A stretch of 46,758 nucleotides of DNA from Candidatus Jorgensenbacteria bacterium (GTDB taxonomy: Bacteria; Patescibacteriota; Minisyncoccia; UBA6257; GWB1-50-10): contig DRGK01000003.1 of NCBI GenBank assembly GCA_011050075.1, forward strand, positions 1 to 46,758, given 5' to 3'. How positions within the stretch are numbered: the first letter of the stretch is position 1; each line of letters begins with the position of its first letter. The notes beneath the pieces were generated by a model. It was not told the origin of the DNA. It worked only from the letters and a program-made list of their open reading frames with translations, and made no database searches. Made by a program: the position numbers and the translations under genes. Positions 27,140 through 37,605 of this stretch are shown piece by piece.

Positions 27140-28885
27140 ATGAAGGAGCTAAGAAAACATGATTTTAATGATCCTATATCGATCAGAGAGACACTAAACT
27201 CTATTAGTACACGGCGGTATATTTTGCCTGCAATTCAGCGCGAGTTTATTTGGAGCACCGATCAAATCATCTGTTTATTCGAATCTATTATGGATAGACT
27301 CATAATAGGTTCGTTTTTGTTTTGGACAACAAATGATGATACGCTACAAAATTTTCATTTTTATCATTTTATTGAAAATTATCATAAAAAAGACAATAGG
27401 CATAATCAGCGCGCTGATGTCACTGGAGAAAAAAATTTAGTAGCGGTTCTTGATGGTCAACAACGATTAACCGCCTTGTATATTGGTTTAAAAGGGTCAT
27501 ACGCCGAAAAAATCAAACATAAGCGACGAAATAACCCGGGTGCTTATCCTGTCAAAAAGTTATACCTTAACTTATTGGACGAAGGAGCAAAGGAATCTTC
27601 TTACGAGTTCGCCTTCTTAGGGCAGCGAGAGATGACCGACAACGCCTCTCAAAAAGCTTATTGGTTTCGAGTTGGAGATATTTTAAACTTTGATAATAAG
27701 GAAGATATAAAACAATATTTGATTGAAAGAAACCTTTTTGATAATAAGTTTGCTCGTCAGGCACTGCAACGATTATGGGAAGCCGTTAACGAAGAAAAAT
27801 ACATTCATTATTTTTTGGAATCGTCCGATGATATTGAAAGGGTCCTTAAATTATTTATACGAGTAAATAGCGCTGGCACGGATCTGACTTATTCTGATAT
27901 GTTGCTTTCCGTAGCCACGGCGCAATGGAAAGGAGATGCTCGTGAAGAAATAACGCAATTCGTTGATAGTATAAATGATATTAAAGATGGATTTGATTTT
28001 AAAAAAGATTTTGTTTTAAAAAGCGCTGCAACATTAGCGGATCTCGACGTGGCGTTCCGAGTTAAAAACTTTAATAGAGAAAATGTAGAAAAAATAGAAA
28101 GCGAGTGGAGTGATATAAAATACTCTGTAGAGTTGGCAATACGTCTTATTGCTAGCTTTGGGTACTGTGAGGAAAATCTTCCTTCTGCTAACGCAGTCAT
28201 TCCAATAGCATACTACTTGAAGAAAATAGGGCATCCCGAAAGATTTATAGACTCAGGACATTTTGAAGAAGAACGGAAGCGCATTAAAAAATGGTTCACC
28301 CTTACTCTCTTAAAGAGGGTATTTAGCGGCCAGTCCGATGCTACACTTAGCTCTATTAGAAAAATATTGCAAGAAAGCGAAGAAACTTTTCCTCTTGAGA
28401 AGATAATTGAGGAGTTCAGGGGTACTAATAAAGGTCTCGAAATTACTGGGCAGGAGTTGGAGAGGATTCTGGAAACAAAGTATGGAAATGCCCTATCTTT
28501 TTCGATTCTTTCTTTAGTTTATCCGTATCTTGACTTAAGAAATAATAAATTTCACAAAGATCATATTTTTCCAAAAAAGTTTTTTAAAAAAGGAGATTTA
28601 TGGAAACTGAGATTTTCTGACGAAGATGTTGAGTTTTATATGGAAAATTATGACAAAATTGCTAACCTACAATTATTGCTTGGACCTGTGAATAACGAAA
28701 AAGGTGGTAAAGATTTTCAGGAGTGGCTTGAGGATTATAATTCTGGCGACCAAAAGAAAAAAGAGCAATTTAAGCGCGATCATCTCATTCCGCTAGATAC
28801 AGATTTAAGTTTCGAAAACTTTAGAGATTTTTTTGGAAAGCGGAGAAAACTTGTTTTTGAAAAAATATTCTCCATTCTTAATTAA
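27140..28885 (+). CDS. DUF262 protein with C-terminal HNH-type (DUF1524-like) region, GmrSD-like
   Basis: IQREFIWSTDQIICLFESIMDRLIIGSFLFW; AVLDGQQRLTALYIGL; KFHKDHIFPKKFF...IANLQLLLGPVNNEKGGKDFQEWL. Confidence 0.85.
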   Translation: MKELRKHDFNDPISIRETLNSISTRRYILPAIQREFIWSTDQIICLFESIMDRLIIGSFLFWTTNDDTLQNFHFYHFIENYHKKDNRHNQRADVTGEKNLVAVLDGQQRLTALYIGLKGSYAEKIKHKRRNNPGAYPVKKLYLNLLDEGAKESSYEFAFLGQREMTDNASQKAYWFRVGDILNFDNKEDIKQYLIERNLFDNKFARQALQRLWEAVNEEKYIHYFLESSDDIERVLKLFIRVNSAGTDLTYSDMLLSVATAQWKGDAREEITQFVDSINDIKDGFDFKKDFVLKSAATLADLDVAFRVKNFNRENVEKIESEWSDIKYSVELAIRLIASFGYCEENLPSANAVIPIAYYLKKIGHPERFIDSGHFEEERKRIKKWFTLTLLKRVFSGQSDATLSSIRKILQESEETFPLEKIIEEFRGTNKGLEITGQELERILETKYGNALSFSILSLVYPYLDLRNNKFHKDHIFPKKFFKKGDLWKLRFSDEDVEFYMENYDKIANLQLLLGPVNNEKGGKDFQEWLEDYNSGDQKKKEQFKRDHLIPLDTDLSFENFRDFFGKRRKLVFEKIFSILN

Positions 28886-28895
28886 GCCAAAAGTC

Positions 28896-30446
28896 ATGAG
28901 TGCTAATATAAAAAATTTAGAAAATAGATTGTGGGAGGCGGCGGATCATATGCGCGCCAATTCTCCGTTGCGTCTTAATGAATTCGCTGAGCCGGTTTTG
29001 GGTTTGATTTTTCTCAAATTTGCAGGCGTAAAACATTCGAAAACCGAAAAAGAGTTAGCCGAAAAGAGAAAAAATAAAGCTAAAAAACTTGGTGGTGCTT
29101 CGGTTTCGCGTGAGCGGCCAGTTTCTTCCGCGGATTATCATGCGCGCGGCACACTCTTTATTCCCGAAAAAGCTCGGTTTTCATATCTTATAGAACTACC
29201 GGAGGGAACGGATATGGGGAGAGCTGTAAATGATGCAATGAAAGGAATCGAAGCCGAAAATAAAGAGCTTGCCGGCATTCTCCCTAAGACATTTCAAAAG
29301 CTGGACAATCGATCCATCATTACGCTTCTCAAAAACTTTAATCAGATTCCAGACGACATTGAAGGGGACGCGTTCGGTAAAATTTATGAATACTTCCTTG
29401 GTAAGTTTGCGCTTGCGGATGGCACTCGCGGAGGCGAGTTTTTCACACCGACAAGCATTGTTAAACTTATCGTGGAAATTATCGAGCCGTATCAAGGCAG
29501 GATTTATGACCCTGCCTGCGGTTCCGGCGGAATGTTTGTGCAGTCGCACGAATTCGTAAAACGGCATCTTGAAAATGGGCAAAAGACAAGAGCTTCGCGT
29601 GAGATCGCTATTTATGGACAAGAAAAAACAGATCAAACTGTTCGCATCGCAAAAATGAACCTTGCAATCCACGGTCTTTCAGGAGATATCCGCGAAGGGA
29701 ATACCTATTATGAGGATAGCCATAAGAGTATTGGAAAATTTGACTTCACTATGGCTAATCCTCCTTTTAATGTGAAAGGAATTGATAAGGAACGTATTAA
29801 GGACGATCCACGGTTTTCGTACGGTATACCCAGAGCGGATAACGGTAATTATCTTTGGATTCAAATCTTTTTAAATTCGCTCAATGAAAAAGGGCGCACA
29901 GGATTTGTTATGTCAAACGCGGCTGGCGACGCCGGTCATAGTGAAAAAGAAATTCGCCAAAAGCTCATTGAAGATGGTTTTGTAGATGTAATGATCGCAG
30001 TGGGTCCGAATATGTTTTATAATGTTGCGCTCTCGGTAACGCTTTGGTTTTTGGATAGGGGTAAGAAGAGGACAAACCGTAAGAACAAGATTCTTTTTAT
30101 TGACGCACGCAATATTTATACGCAGATTGACCGCGCCCATCGCGACTGGACCGACGAGCAGATAGAGCAGATTACAAGCATTGTGAGGAGCTACCGTAGT
30201 GAGAACGGAAAGAAGTACAAAGACATAAAAGGCCTATGCAAGGTAGCGACAATTGATGAAGTAAAGAAGTCCGGCTATTCACTCAACCCCGGCCGATATA
30301 TTGGCGTTGCTGACAATGGAAATGGAGACGACGGTAATTTTGGAGAGAAAGTTAAAAATCTTCACAGCGAATTTAAAGATCTGACTGACGAGGCGCATAA
30401 ATTAGAAAAGAAGGTTTTTGAGAATTTAAAGAAGTTGGATTTTTAA
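28896..30446 (+). CDS. hsdM: Type I restriction-modification DNA methyltransferase
   Basis: GGEFFTPTSIVKLIVEII; YDPACGSGGMFVQS; ANPPFN. Confidence 0.96.
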   Translation: MSANIKNLENRLWEAADHMRANSPLRLNEFAEPVLGLIFLKFAGVKHSKTEKELAEKRKNKAKKLGGASVSRERPVSSADYHARGTLFIPEKARFSYLIELPEGTDMGRAVNDAMKGIEAENKELAGILPKTFQKLDNRSIITLLKNFNQIPDDIEGDAFGKIYEYFLGKFALADGTRGGEFFTPTSIVKLIVEIIEPYQGRIYDPACGSGGMFVQSHEFVKRHLENGQKTRASREIAIYGQEKTDQTVRIAKMNLAIHGLSGDIREGNTYYEDSHKSIGKFDFTMANPPFNVKGIDKERIKDDPRFSYGIPRADNGNYLWIQIFLNSLNEKGRTGFVMSNAAGDAGHSEKEIRQKLIEDGFVDVMIAVGPNMFYNVALSVTLWFLDRGKKRTNRKNKILFIDARNIYTQIDRAHRDWTDEQIEQITSIVRSYRSENGKKYKDIKGLCKVATIDEVKKSGYSLNPGRYIGVADNGNGDDGNFGEKVKNLHSEFKDLTDEAHKLEKKVFENLKKLDF

Positions 30447-30448
30447 TT

Positions 30449-30892
30449 ATGGATTATCTAAAGCGACAATTTAAATTATGGAAATTTGTCCAAATCTTAA
30501 AGGAAATTTTGAATGATTTAACCCTGGCAACTTATAAACTGCAGCGCCGGTCTTTTTATACGAGAATTAAGGATTATTATTTTTCTAGAGAAAATCCTCT
30601 TGAAGATAAAGAAAATAAAATGACTTTCCCTGTCGCCACAAAGCAATTTAAAGACGCCATTCCTAATGGACATAACCTGGACTCAATGAAACGCAACCTC
30701 GACTTTTTACAAAGAGAATTTGGAGATTATTTTGATCAACTTGTACAAGAGGGTGTGTTAGTGTCGGATAATGACTATCCACCGAGTTATTCCTTGAATC
30801 ATAATTCTCCAAAAGTGTATTGGGTTTTAGGCGTAATGAGTACAGCTGCTTTAATCTGGGGTATTGTGAAAATTTTTGTAAGTACAGAATAA
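30449..30892 (+). CDS. Hypothetical tail-anchored membrane protein embedded between hsdM and hsdS
   Basis: 147 aa, C-terminal TM VYWVLGVMSTAALIWGIVKIFV; TAATG overlap with hsdS. Confidence 0.7.
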   Translation: MDYLKRQFKLWKFVQILKEILNDLTLATYKLQRRSFYTRIKDYYFSRENPLEDKENKMTFPVATKQFKDAIPNGHNLDSMKRNLDFLQREFGDYFDQLVQEGVLVSDNDYPPSYSLNHNSPKVYWVLGVMSTAALIWGIVKIFVSTE

Positions 30893-32136
30893 TGCCAAAA
30901 ACAAAATCACAACCGGAAAATTGGCGGAGGGTAAGGTTGGGAGAAGTTATTTTTATCAACCCTGATTCTATTGGTAAAGATTTTTCTTTCCAACAGATTT
31001 TGTATACAGATATATCCTCCGTGGGGGAAGGAACTGCAGAGGATCCGGTAGAGTTACATCTTTCCGAAGCCCCTAGCCGTGCTCGTAGATTGATTAAGAG
31101 TGAAGATACGATTTTATCAACAGTTCGTCCAAATCGTCGCTCATTTCTATACATTAAAAATCCCGAGAAAAATCGTTTAGTTTCTACTGGTTTTGCCGTG
31201 CTTCGAGCTAGTGATCAGATTGATTCAAGGTTTTTGTATTATTTCATTTCGAATCAATCATTTACGGACTACTTATCATTACACGCAAAAGGAGCCACTT
31301 ATCCGGCTGTTGACGCAGATATAATTACTGGCGCTGATATTTCTCTTCCGGAATTAAATGAACAAAAAAAGATTAGCTATGTTCTCTCAACCTACGACAA
31401 TCTTATAGAAAATAACACGAAGCGGATTAAGATTTTGGAAAAAATGGCGCAGGCGATGTATAAGGAGTGGTTTGTATACTTCCGTTTTCCCGGCCATGAA
31501 AAAGTAAAAATGGTTGATAGCAAAACGGATTTAGGCGAGATTCCGGAAGGGTGGGAAGTGAAAAAGCTACCGGAAGTTTTTGATTTTCTTGAGGGTCCGG
31601 GTATTAGAAATTGGCAATATACCCCTACCGGCTGTCCATTTATAAATATTCGGCTTATTCAAAATAATGACATAAATATAAACTCAGCAAACTTTATTTC
31701 CGAGGAAGAGGCGAATGGGAAATACAAACACTTTCAACTGCAAGAACGAGATATGGTTGTATCAACATCGGGAACACTTGGCCGATCTGCGATTGTCAGA
31801 AAAGAACACTTGCCGCTTATACTCAATACATCGGTGATAAGATTTAGGCCGATAGATGGGCGGAGCTATGCTTTTATGTACCAATTTTTAAACGCAGATT
31901 ATTTTCAAAACAAGATATTAAGTATGGCTTCTGGAAGCGCGCAGCCAAATTTTGGCCCTATGCATTTAAAACAGATCGAATTACTTGTACCAAGTCGGAA
32001 TGTATTGAATGCATTTAATAATTTAGTTGGTCCAATATATGGCGGAATGATAGTTTATTTTGCGGAGAATCAAAGATTACGCCAAGCCCGAGATTTGCTT
32101 TTGCCAAAATTAGTAGGTGGAGAAATTAGAATATAG
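30892..32136 (+). CDS. hsdS: Type I restriction specificity subunit
   Basis: LPELNEQKKISYVLSTYDNLIENNTKRIKILEKMAQAMYKEWFVYFRFPG between two target-recognition domains; GEIPEGWEVKKLPEV. Confidence 0.92.
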   Translation: MPKTKSQPENWRRVRLGEVIFINPDSIGKDFSFQQILYTDISSVGEGTAEDPVELHLSEAPSRARRLIKSEDTILSTVRPNRRSFLYIKNPEKNRLVSTGFAVLRASDQIDSRFLYYFISNQSFTDYLSLHAKGATYPAVDADIITGADISLPELNEQKKISYVLSTYDNLIENNTKRIKILEKMAQAMYKEWFVYFRFPGHEKVKMVDSKTDLGEIPEGWEVKKLPEVFDFLEGPGIRNWQYTPTGCPFINIRLIQNNDININSANFISEEEANGKYKHFQLQERDMVVSTSGTLGRSAIVRKEHLPLILNTSVIRFRPIDGRSYAFMYQFLNADYFQNKILSMASGSAQPNFGPMHLKQIELLVPSRNVLNAFNNLVGPIYGGMIVYFAENQRLRQARDLLLPKLVGGEIRI

Positions 32137-32141
32137 TTTTT

Positions 32142-33494
32142 ATGGATAACGAATATTATATCAAATATATCGAGTCTAACTTATACAAAGTAAGTGCATT
32201 TATTGCCGGTATTGTTTTTATCCTCGTGTTGTCTGCTAGTATTGATTCGTGGTTAGAGAAGTTAATTATAAATACACAAATAAGATTTTCTATATACGGT
32301 GCGACTCTTCTTATTTGGACCTGTTTTTGGCTATTTTATAAATATAGATTGCCAAGAAATAAAAAAGGTAAGGTTGGTATTGTTGTGGCTATCCACGCAG
32401 AGACAAACAACGAAGAAATCAGGCTAAAAAATGATTTTATTTCAAAACTAAAAGAGAATATTAATAAAGAGAAATGCGGCGAAGTTATAAATATTATCGT
32501 TCTGAAAAATCATTTTTCGGAGAAACTCGACGATATAGGCAAGGGTTTAAGATTACACAAAAATATAAAGGGACATTTTTATGTTTATGGCCAAGTGAAA
32601 AGAAGAAGTGACGGCGAGAAGAAATACTTTCTAAAACTAGAGGGGTTGGTTGCACATCGCCCTATTAATATCCGCACCCAAGACTTTTTGAAGAAGGAGT
32701 TCGTAAGCATCCTACCGAAACAGATATCGTTTTTTGAAACTTTTGAGTTTAAGGGTTTTGAATTTACTGCTGATATTGTTTATCTTGCGGCACGATACAT
32801 CACAGGAATCGCTGCTTATTTATCGGGGGATCCGATTTTAGCTCATGAATTTCATTCTAATCTTCAGGGAGAATTTAATAAATTCCAGCCACTCCCTCCC
32901 CACTTACAGGTGATAAAGAATAAAATACCCGCACTATTATCTGACGAAGAATTAATTATTGCCCGGCATTATTATTTCAGAAATGAAGCTGGAAACTTAA
33001 AAGAATGGCTTGATAAATCTTTAAAATCTAATCCGAATAATTACGGTGGATGGGTGCTCAAGGCAATAGTAGATTTTCTGCCGACGCTTGACAACAATCC
33101 GGACACTGCTCTGGAAAGCATCAAGAGGGCTCGGAGGTATGCCAGCGCTACTCATGAATGGAGATATAGCCGAGCGTTTTTGTATTTCTGGGTAGAAAAT
33201 TATATAGAAGCTCTTCGTGATTGCGAGAATCTTAAAAACAAATCTTATCATAGTGAAGACATTACTATTAAAGAGGTGGAAGATTTTAATCTACAATTGC
33301 TAAAAGAAAATCCTGGTAAAATCCAGTTATATTTTTGGCTTGGTTACATTAACCTTATCAAAAAGAGAAATTTACCACTGGCTTATAAATACTTTAGTAA
33401 ATTTGAAGAAAAAGCAGATCAAACAATGGATTTACTAAAACAAAAGTCAAACGTTTATCTCTCGCAGATAAAAAGTGAGATGAAATTAAAGTAA
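32142..33494 (+). CDS. Two-TM protein with cytoplasmic alpha/beta region and TPR-like C-terminus, between hsdS and hsdR
   Basis: Two N-terminal TM helices; C-terminal helical repeats (GGWVLKAIVDFLPTLDNNPDTALESIKRARRYA..., IQLYFWLGYINLIKKRNLPLAYKYFSKF). Confidence 0.65.
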   Translation: MDNEYYIKYIESNLYKVSAFIAGIVFILVLSASIDSWLEKLIINTQIRFSIYGATLLIWTCFWLFYKYRLPRNKKGKVGIVVAIHAETNNEEIRLKNDFISKLKENINKEKCGEVINIIVLKNHFSEKLDDIGKGLRLHKNIKGHFYVYGQVKRRSDGEKKYFLKLEGLVAHRPINIRTQDFLKKEFVSILPKQISFFETFEFKGFEFTADIVYLAARYITGIAAYLSGDPILAHEFHSNLQGEFNKFQPLPPHLQVIKNKIPALLSDEELIIARHYYFRNEAGNLKEWLDKSLKSNPNNYGGWVLKAIVDFLPTLDNNPDTALESIKRARRYASATHEWRYSRAFLYFWVENYIEALRDCENLKNKSYHSEDITIKEVEDFNLQLLKENPGKIQLYFWLGYINLIKKRNLPLAYKYFSKFEEKADQTMDLLKQKSNVYLSQIKSEMKLK

Positions 33495-33501
33495 GATTTT
33501 C

Positions 33502-36500
33502 ATGAACCCATTTTCGGAAGACAAGTTAATTGAGCAAACTGCCGTCAAGATTTTTGGCGGGCTTTGGGGCGCCGAAAATTTTGCCAATGCATATTCAGGC
33601 GAAATGGACGTAGAATTTGGGCGTGAGAATCCGGGAGAAGTGGTGCTGATGAATTATCTCAAAATTGCCTTGGTGAAACTCAATCCTGATGTATCTACCG
33701 AAGCGTTGAATCTTGCGATTGACGAGATTATCAAAGACCGCTCGGCAATGAGTATGGTGAATGCAAACCACGAGGTATGGCAACTGCTTAAAGATGGCGT
33801 AAAGGTTGAGACGGAAAATGAAAAAGGTGAACAGCAAACTGAGACGGTAAAAGTTATTGATTTTGAAAATCCGAAAGAAAATCACTTTATGCTTGTTTCC
33901 CAGTTTTGGATAACAGGCGAGCTGCATAAACGCCGCCCCGATCTGATCGGATTTGTGAATGGTATCCCGCTTGTATTGGTGGAACTGAAGGCATCACACA
34001 AAAATCTTCGTAATGCCTACAGCCAGAATATCCGGGATTACAAAGACACGATTCCACAGCTCTTTTGGTATAACGCCTTCATTATTATTTCCAACGGCAT
34101 TGAAAGCAAAGTTGGTACTATTACTAGCGCGTACGAACATTTCAACGAGTGGAAGAAAATAGATGATGAAAAAGAAGTTGGAAAAGTGAGCTTGGAAACG
34201 GTAATTAAAGGCACCTGCGAGCCGACGCGGCTATTGGATATTGTTGAAAATTTTATTCTTTTTGATGACTCCCGCGGCGAGCGCACTAAAGCGATTTCTC
34301 GATATTTTCAATATTTTGGAGTGAACCGCGCCTTTGAACAAGTGCAAAATCGAGATAAAAATAAGGGCCGGCTTGGTGTTTTTTGGCACACACAAGGATC
34401 CGGCAAATCATATTCAATGGTCTTTTTGTCTCAAAAAGTGTTCCGCAAATTAACCGGGAACTTCACTTTTGTCGTGGTTACAGACCGCAAAGAGCTTGAT
34501 AGGCAGATATACAAGACATTCGCCGCTTGTGGCGCAGTGTATGAGGACGAAGTGCATGCCGATTCTGTAGAGCATCTTCAGCAGTTGCTTAAAGAAGATC
34601 ACCGCCATGTTTTTACGCTTATCCATAAATTTGCCGAGCCGAAAGAGCTATCTAACAGAAATAATGTGATTGTAATGGCTGACGAAGCGCATCGTACGCA
34701 ATATGACCGCATGGCGTCCAATATGCGCATTGCCCTACCAAAAGCGTCATTTATCGGTTTTACCGGTACGCCCTTAATGGTTGGTGGAGAAGAGAAAACT
34801 CGAGAAGCTTTCGGTGATTATATCTCAACATACAACTTCGCACAGTCAGTAAAGGACGGAGCTACAGTTCCACTTTATTACGAAAATCGTGTTCCAAAAC
34901 TTAAGAACGTCAATCCTGATATTCAGAAAGATTTGGAGCGGGTAATGAATTTTTACGATCTTGCGCCGGAAGAAGAGGAAAAACTGGAACAAGAATTTTC
35001 AACTTTTTACCACCTGATCACTCGCGAAGATCGCTTGAATAAAGTCGCGGAGGATATCGTCACACACTTCACTGCTCGGGGGTATAACGGAAAAGCAATG
35101 GTTGTTTCTATTGATAAGAAAACGACCATTCGAATGCATGCCAAAGTCAAAGAACAAATGCAACGCCATTTGGCAAAGTTGAACATCACTCTATCTAAAG
35201 CAGCAGACGAACATGAGAAAGAAAAGATTCAACAAACAATAGAGCAATACGAAGGAATTGACATGGCAGTAGTGGTAAGCCAAGGCCAGAATGAAATCGC
35301 CGACATGGAAGAGTTTGAAATTGATATGCGGCCGCTTAGAGCTCGTATGCAAAATGAAGATTTGGAAACGAAATTTAAAGACCCAGACAGCAACCTGCGC
35401 ATTGTCTTTGTTTGCGCAATGTGGATTACCGGTTTTGATGTTCTTAATCTTTCAACGTTATATCTTGATAAACCGCTTAAGAACCACACGCTCATGCAGA
35501 CCATCGCCCGCGCCAATCGAGTATATCCGGGCAAAACAAACGGCCTTATTGTTGACTACATCGGCGTATTTAGAAACATTCAAAGAGCTCTCGCGATTTA
35601 CGCTACTCCGGAAAGCGGCGCGTCAATTGACGACATTATTAAAGAAAAAGAAGAACTTGTTGAGTTGTTGGTTTCAACTACCACACAGACGAGAGGATTC
35701 TTAAAAAAGCTTGATCTTGATGTTGATGAATTACTGAAAGCAAAGGACACAGAAAAGATACGCCTTGTTGATGTATTTACGAATCGTATTTTGCAGGATG
35801 AACAGACGAAAATGAGATATCTAGATCTTGCATCAGATGCTTATCAACTTTATAAAGCCGTACTACCCGCGCCCAAAGCGGAAGATTATTACCAAGAAGT
35901 TACGGCTTTTAAAGTTATTGCCTCTCGCATCAAAGAGGTTATTGAGGAAGAGGCCGATGTTAGTCAAGTGAAAAAAGACCTTGAAGACTTACTTGATCGT
36001 TCTATCAAGGCGGGTGAATTTGTCATTAAAGCGCCAAAACTAAAAGATCTAAGTCAGATTGATTTTGAGGCGTTGCGAAAGTTTTTTGATGATACGGATA
36101 ATAAAAATATTGCCGCTGAAAGTTTAAGCGCCGAACTTGAAGAAAAAATCAAAGAAATGGCGCGGAAAAATAAACTGCGCAAACATTTTCTTGATCGCCT
36201 TAATTCATTGATTCGAGAATATAATTCAGGGTCTCGCGACCTCGACTCATTTTTTGACGAGCTTCTCGTTCTAGCAAAAGAATTAAGCGAGGAGGACGTA
36301 CGAGCGATAAAAGAAAATCTCACGGAGGAGGAGTTGGCGATCTTTGACCTTCTCGTGAAAGAAAATCTTAACCCTAATGAAGTGGAGAAAGTGAAAAAAG
36401 TCGCGCATGAGCTGATAACCAAACTGAAAAAGGAAAAGTTTGTCTTGGATTGGAAGCGCAAAGAAGAAACACGCGCTGATGTGAAAATAACAATTCGTGA

Positions 36501-36627
36501 TACATTGTACGACAACTTACCCGAGCCGGCATACTCTAAAAAGGACTGCGAAGACCGAACTCAAAAGGTTTATTTCCATATCTACGACAGTTATGTGGAT
36601 GCGGAAATAAATGTTTATACGCGATAA
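33502..36627 (+). CDS. hsdR: Type I restriction endonuclease subunit R
   Basis: VNGIPLVLVELKAS; HTQGSGKSYSMVF; VMADEAHRTQYD; FIGFTGTPL; MQTIARANRVYPGKTNGLIVDYIG. Confidence 0.96.
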   Translation: MNPFSEDKLIEQTAVKIFGGLWGAENFANAYSGEMDVEFGRENPGEVVLMNYLKIALVKLNPDVSTEALNLAIDEIIKDRSAMSMVNANHEVWQLLKDGVKVETENEKGEQQTETVKVIDFENPKENHFMLVSQFWITGELHKRRPDLIGFVNGIPLVLVELKASHKNLRNAYSQNIRDYKDTIPQLFWYNAFIIISNGIESKVGTITSAYEHFNEWKKIDDEKEVGKVSLETVIKGTCEPTRLLDIVENFILFDDSRGERTKAISRYFQYFGVNRAFEQVQNRDKNKGRLGVFWHTQGSGKSYSMVFLSQKVFRKLTGNFTFVVVTDRKELDRQIYKTFAACGAVYEDEVHADSVEHLQQLLKEDHRHVFTLIHKFAEPKELSNRNNVIVMADEAHRTQYDRMASNMRIALPKASFIGFTGTPLMVGGEEKTREAFGDYISTYNFAQSVKDGATVPLYYENRVPKLKNVNPDIQKDLERVMNFYDLAPEEEEKLEQEFSTFYHLITREDRLNKVAEDIVTHFTARGYNGKAMVVSIDKKTTIRMHAKVKEQMQRHLAKLNITLSKAADEHEKEKIQQTIEQYEGIDMAVVVSQGQNEIADMEEFEIDMRPLRARMQNEDLETKFKDPDSNLRIVFVCAMWITGFDVLNLSTLYLDKPLKNHTLMQTIARANRVYPGKTNGLIVDYIGVFRNIQRALAIYATPESGASIDDIIKEKEELVELLVSTTTQTRGFLKKLDLDVDELLKAKDTEKIRLVDVFTNRILQDEQTKMRYLDLASDAYQLYKAVLPAPKAEDYYQEVTAFKVIASRIKEVIEEEADVSQVKKDLEDLLDRSIKAGEFVIKAPKLKDLSQIDFEALRKFFDDTDNKNIAAESLSAELEEKIKEMARKNKLRKHFLDRLNSLIREYNSGSRDLDSFFDELLVLAKELSEEDVRAIKENLTEEELAIFDLLVKENLNPNEVEKVKKVAHELITKLKKEKFVLDWKRKEETRADVKITIRDTLYDNLPEPAYSKKDCEDRTQKVYFHIYDSYVDAEINVYTR

Positions 36628-36787
36628 CACCCCGGAGGAGATCAAAATTATTGAAGGTGAGAGAAATTGATAAAGAAGGAATGAAAAAGTACTCCGTGGT
36701 GGTCTAAAAATAGGCTCTAACGTAGTCCAGCTGCTGCCATCGAAAATAATCTTTACAGTCTTAATTCGACGAGATACACTGAACTGT

Positions 36788-37444
36788 ATGAAGAGGAAAT
36801 TGCTCATATATCTCTTGTTTTTCTCTGCTATAACACTAGTCGGAATTGTTTTATTCAGACTCTTTCAGCTTGAGCAGATAATATTTATTAAAGGATTTAC
36901 GCTTGGCGAAACAATTACCGTTGTAATCTTAATCATTGGTCTGTTGATAGGAATGGAAGAAGCAGAAAATGCTTTAAGGCCGTATGTTGATGTTGGTGTT
37001 ATATTCCACAAAGGAGTCAAGAAAACTCGCTTTCAATTTCTCCAAAAATCTAAGATACCAGCTCTTGTTTGGTTAGATATAAGATTGAGAATAAATGGGC
37101 GTGATATAGATTCAAATGAAAGAAAATGGTGGTTGGAAGATAAGCGATTATGGGGTGTAAAACCATGGGTTGTTCGATTTGATAATCGTGCAACATCTGC
37201 TTATGCTCTAAAAAAGGTAACAAACGCTATTATGGAAACAGAAAGCGGTGAGGCTGATTTATTTATTAAAATTTCCGTTGCCCCCATTTTTAGAAAAAAG
37301 GCGCGTTTTTATTACGAAGAAAAACATTATGAATTTAATAAAGACAAAGACAATCCTAGGTGGATAGAGACTAGTTGGGGTATAGAAGATAGATTACATC
37401 CTGGATTTAAGTTTTCAAAAGAAGACAGTTCTCACGATGAGTAG
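36788..37444 (+). CDS. Two-TM hypothetical protein
   Basis: N-terminal TM pair (LLIYLLFFSAITLVGIVLF, TITVVILIIGLLIGM); no recognised motif. Confidence 0.6.
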   Translation: MKRKLLIYLLFFSAITLVGIVLFRLFQLEQIIFIKGFTLGETITVVILIIGLLIGMEEAENALRPYVDVGVIFHKGVKKTRFQFLQKSKIPALVWLDIRLRINGRDIDSNERKWWLEDKRLWGVKPWVVRFDNRATSAYALKKVTNAIMETESGEADLFIKISVAPIFRKKARFYYEEKHYEFNKDKDNPRWIETSWGIEDRLHPGFKFSKEDSSHDE

Positions 37445-37493
37445 AAAATATACAAGTTCACTTGTACTCGACGACTTATTTGATAAAATAAAA

Positions 37494-37571
37494 CCAACAT
37501 CGTCCCATAGCCCCAGAAAAATAAACGGCTCAATCCCATTGAGCCGTTTATTTTCGCATTGTTGTGATATT
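37494..37571. repeat. 78-bp direct repeat, copy 1, containing a bidirectional terminator hairpin
   Basis: CCAACATCGTCCCATAGCCCCAGaAAAATAAACGGCTCAAtCCCATTGAGCCGTTTATTTTCGCATTGTTGTGATATT; 76/78 identical to 42642-42719. Confidence 0.95.
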
Positions 37572-37605
37572 ATTGGGATATAGAGACAAAATCGTCTGGC
37601 AACTA

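Noticed and set aside
30663-31154. Minus-strand 163-aa ORF opposite the hsdS start
   Set aside because: Covers the coding strand of two better-supported genes and has no known motif.
36600-36780. Short ORF MFIRDNTPEEIKIIEGERN overlapping the hsdR end
   Set aside because: Only 19 codons, no conserved motif; probably degraded intergenic sequence.
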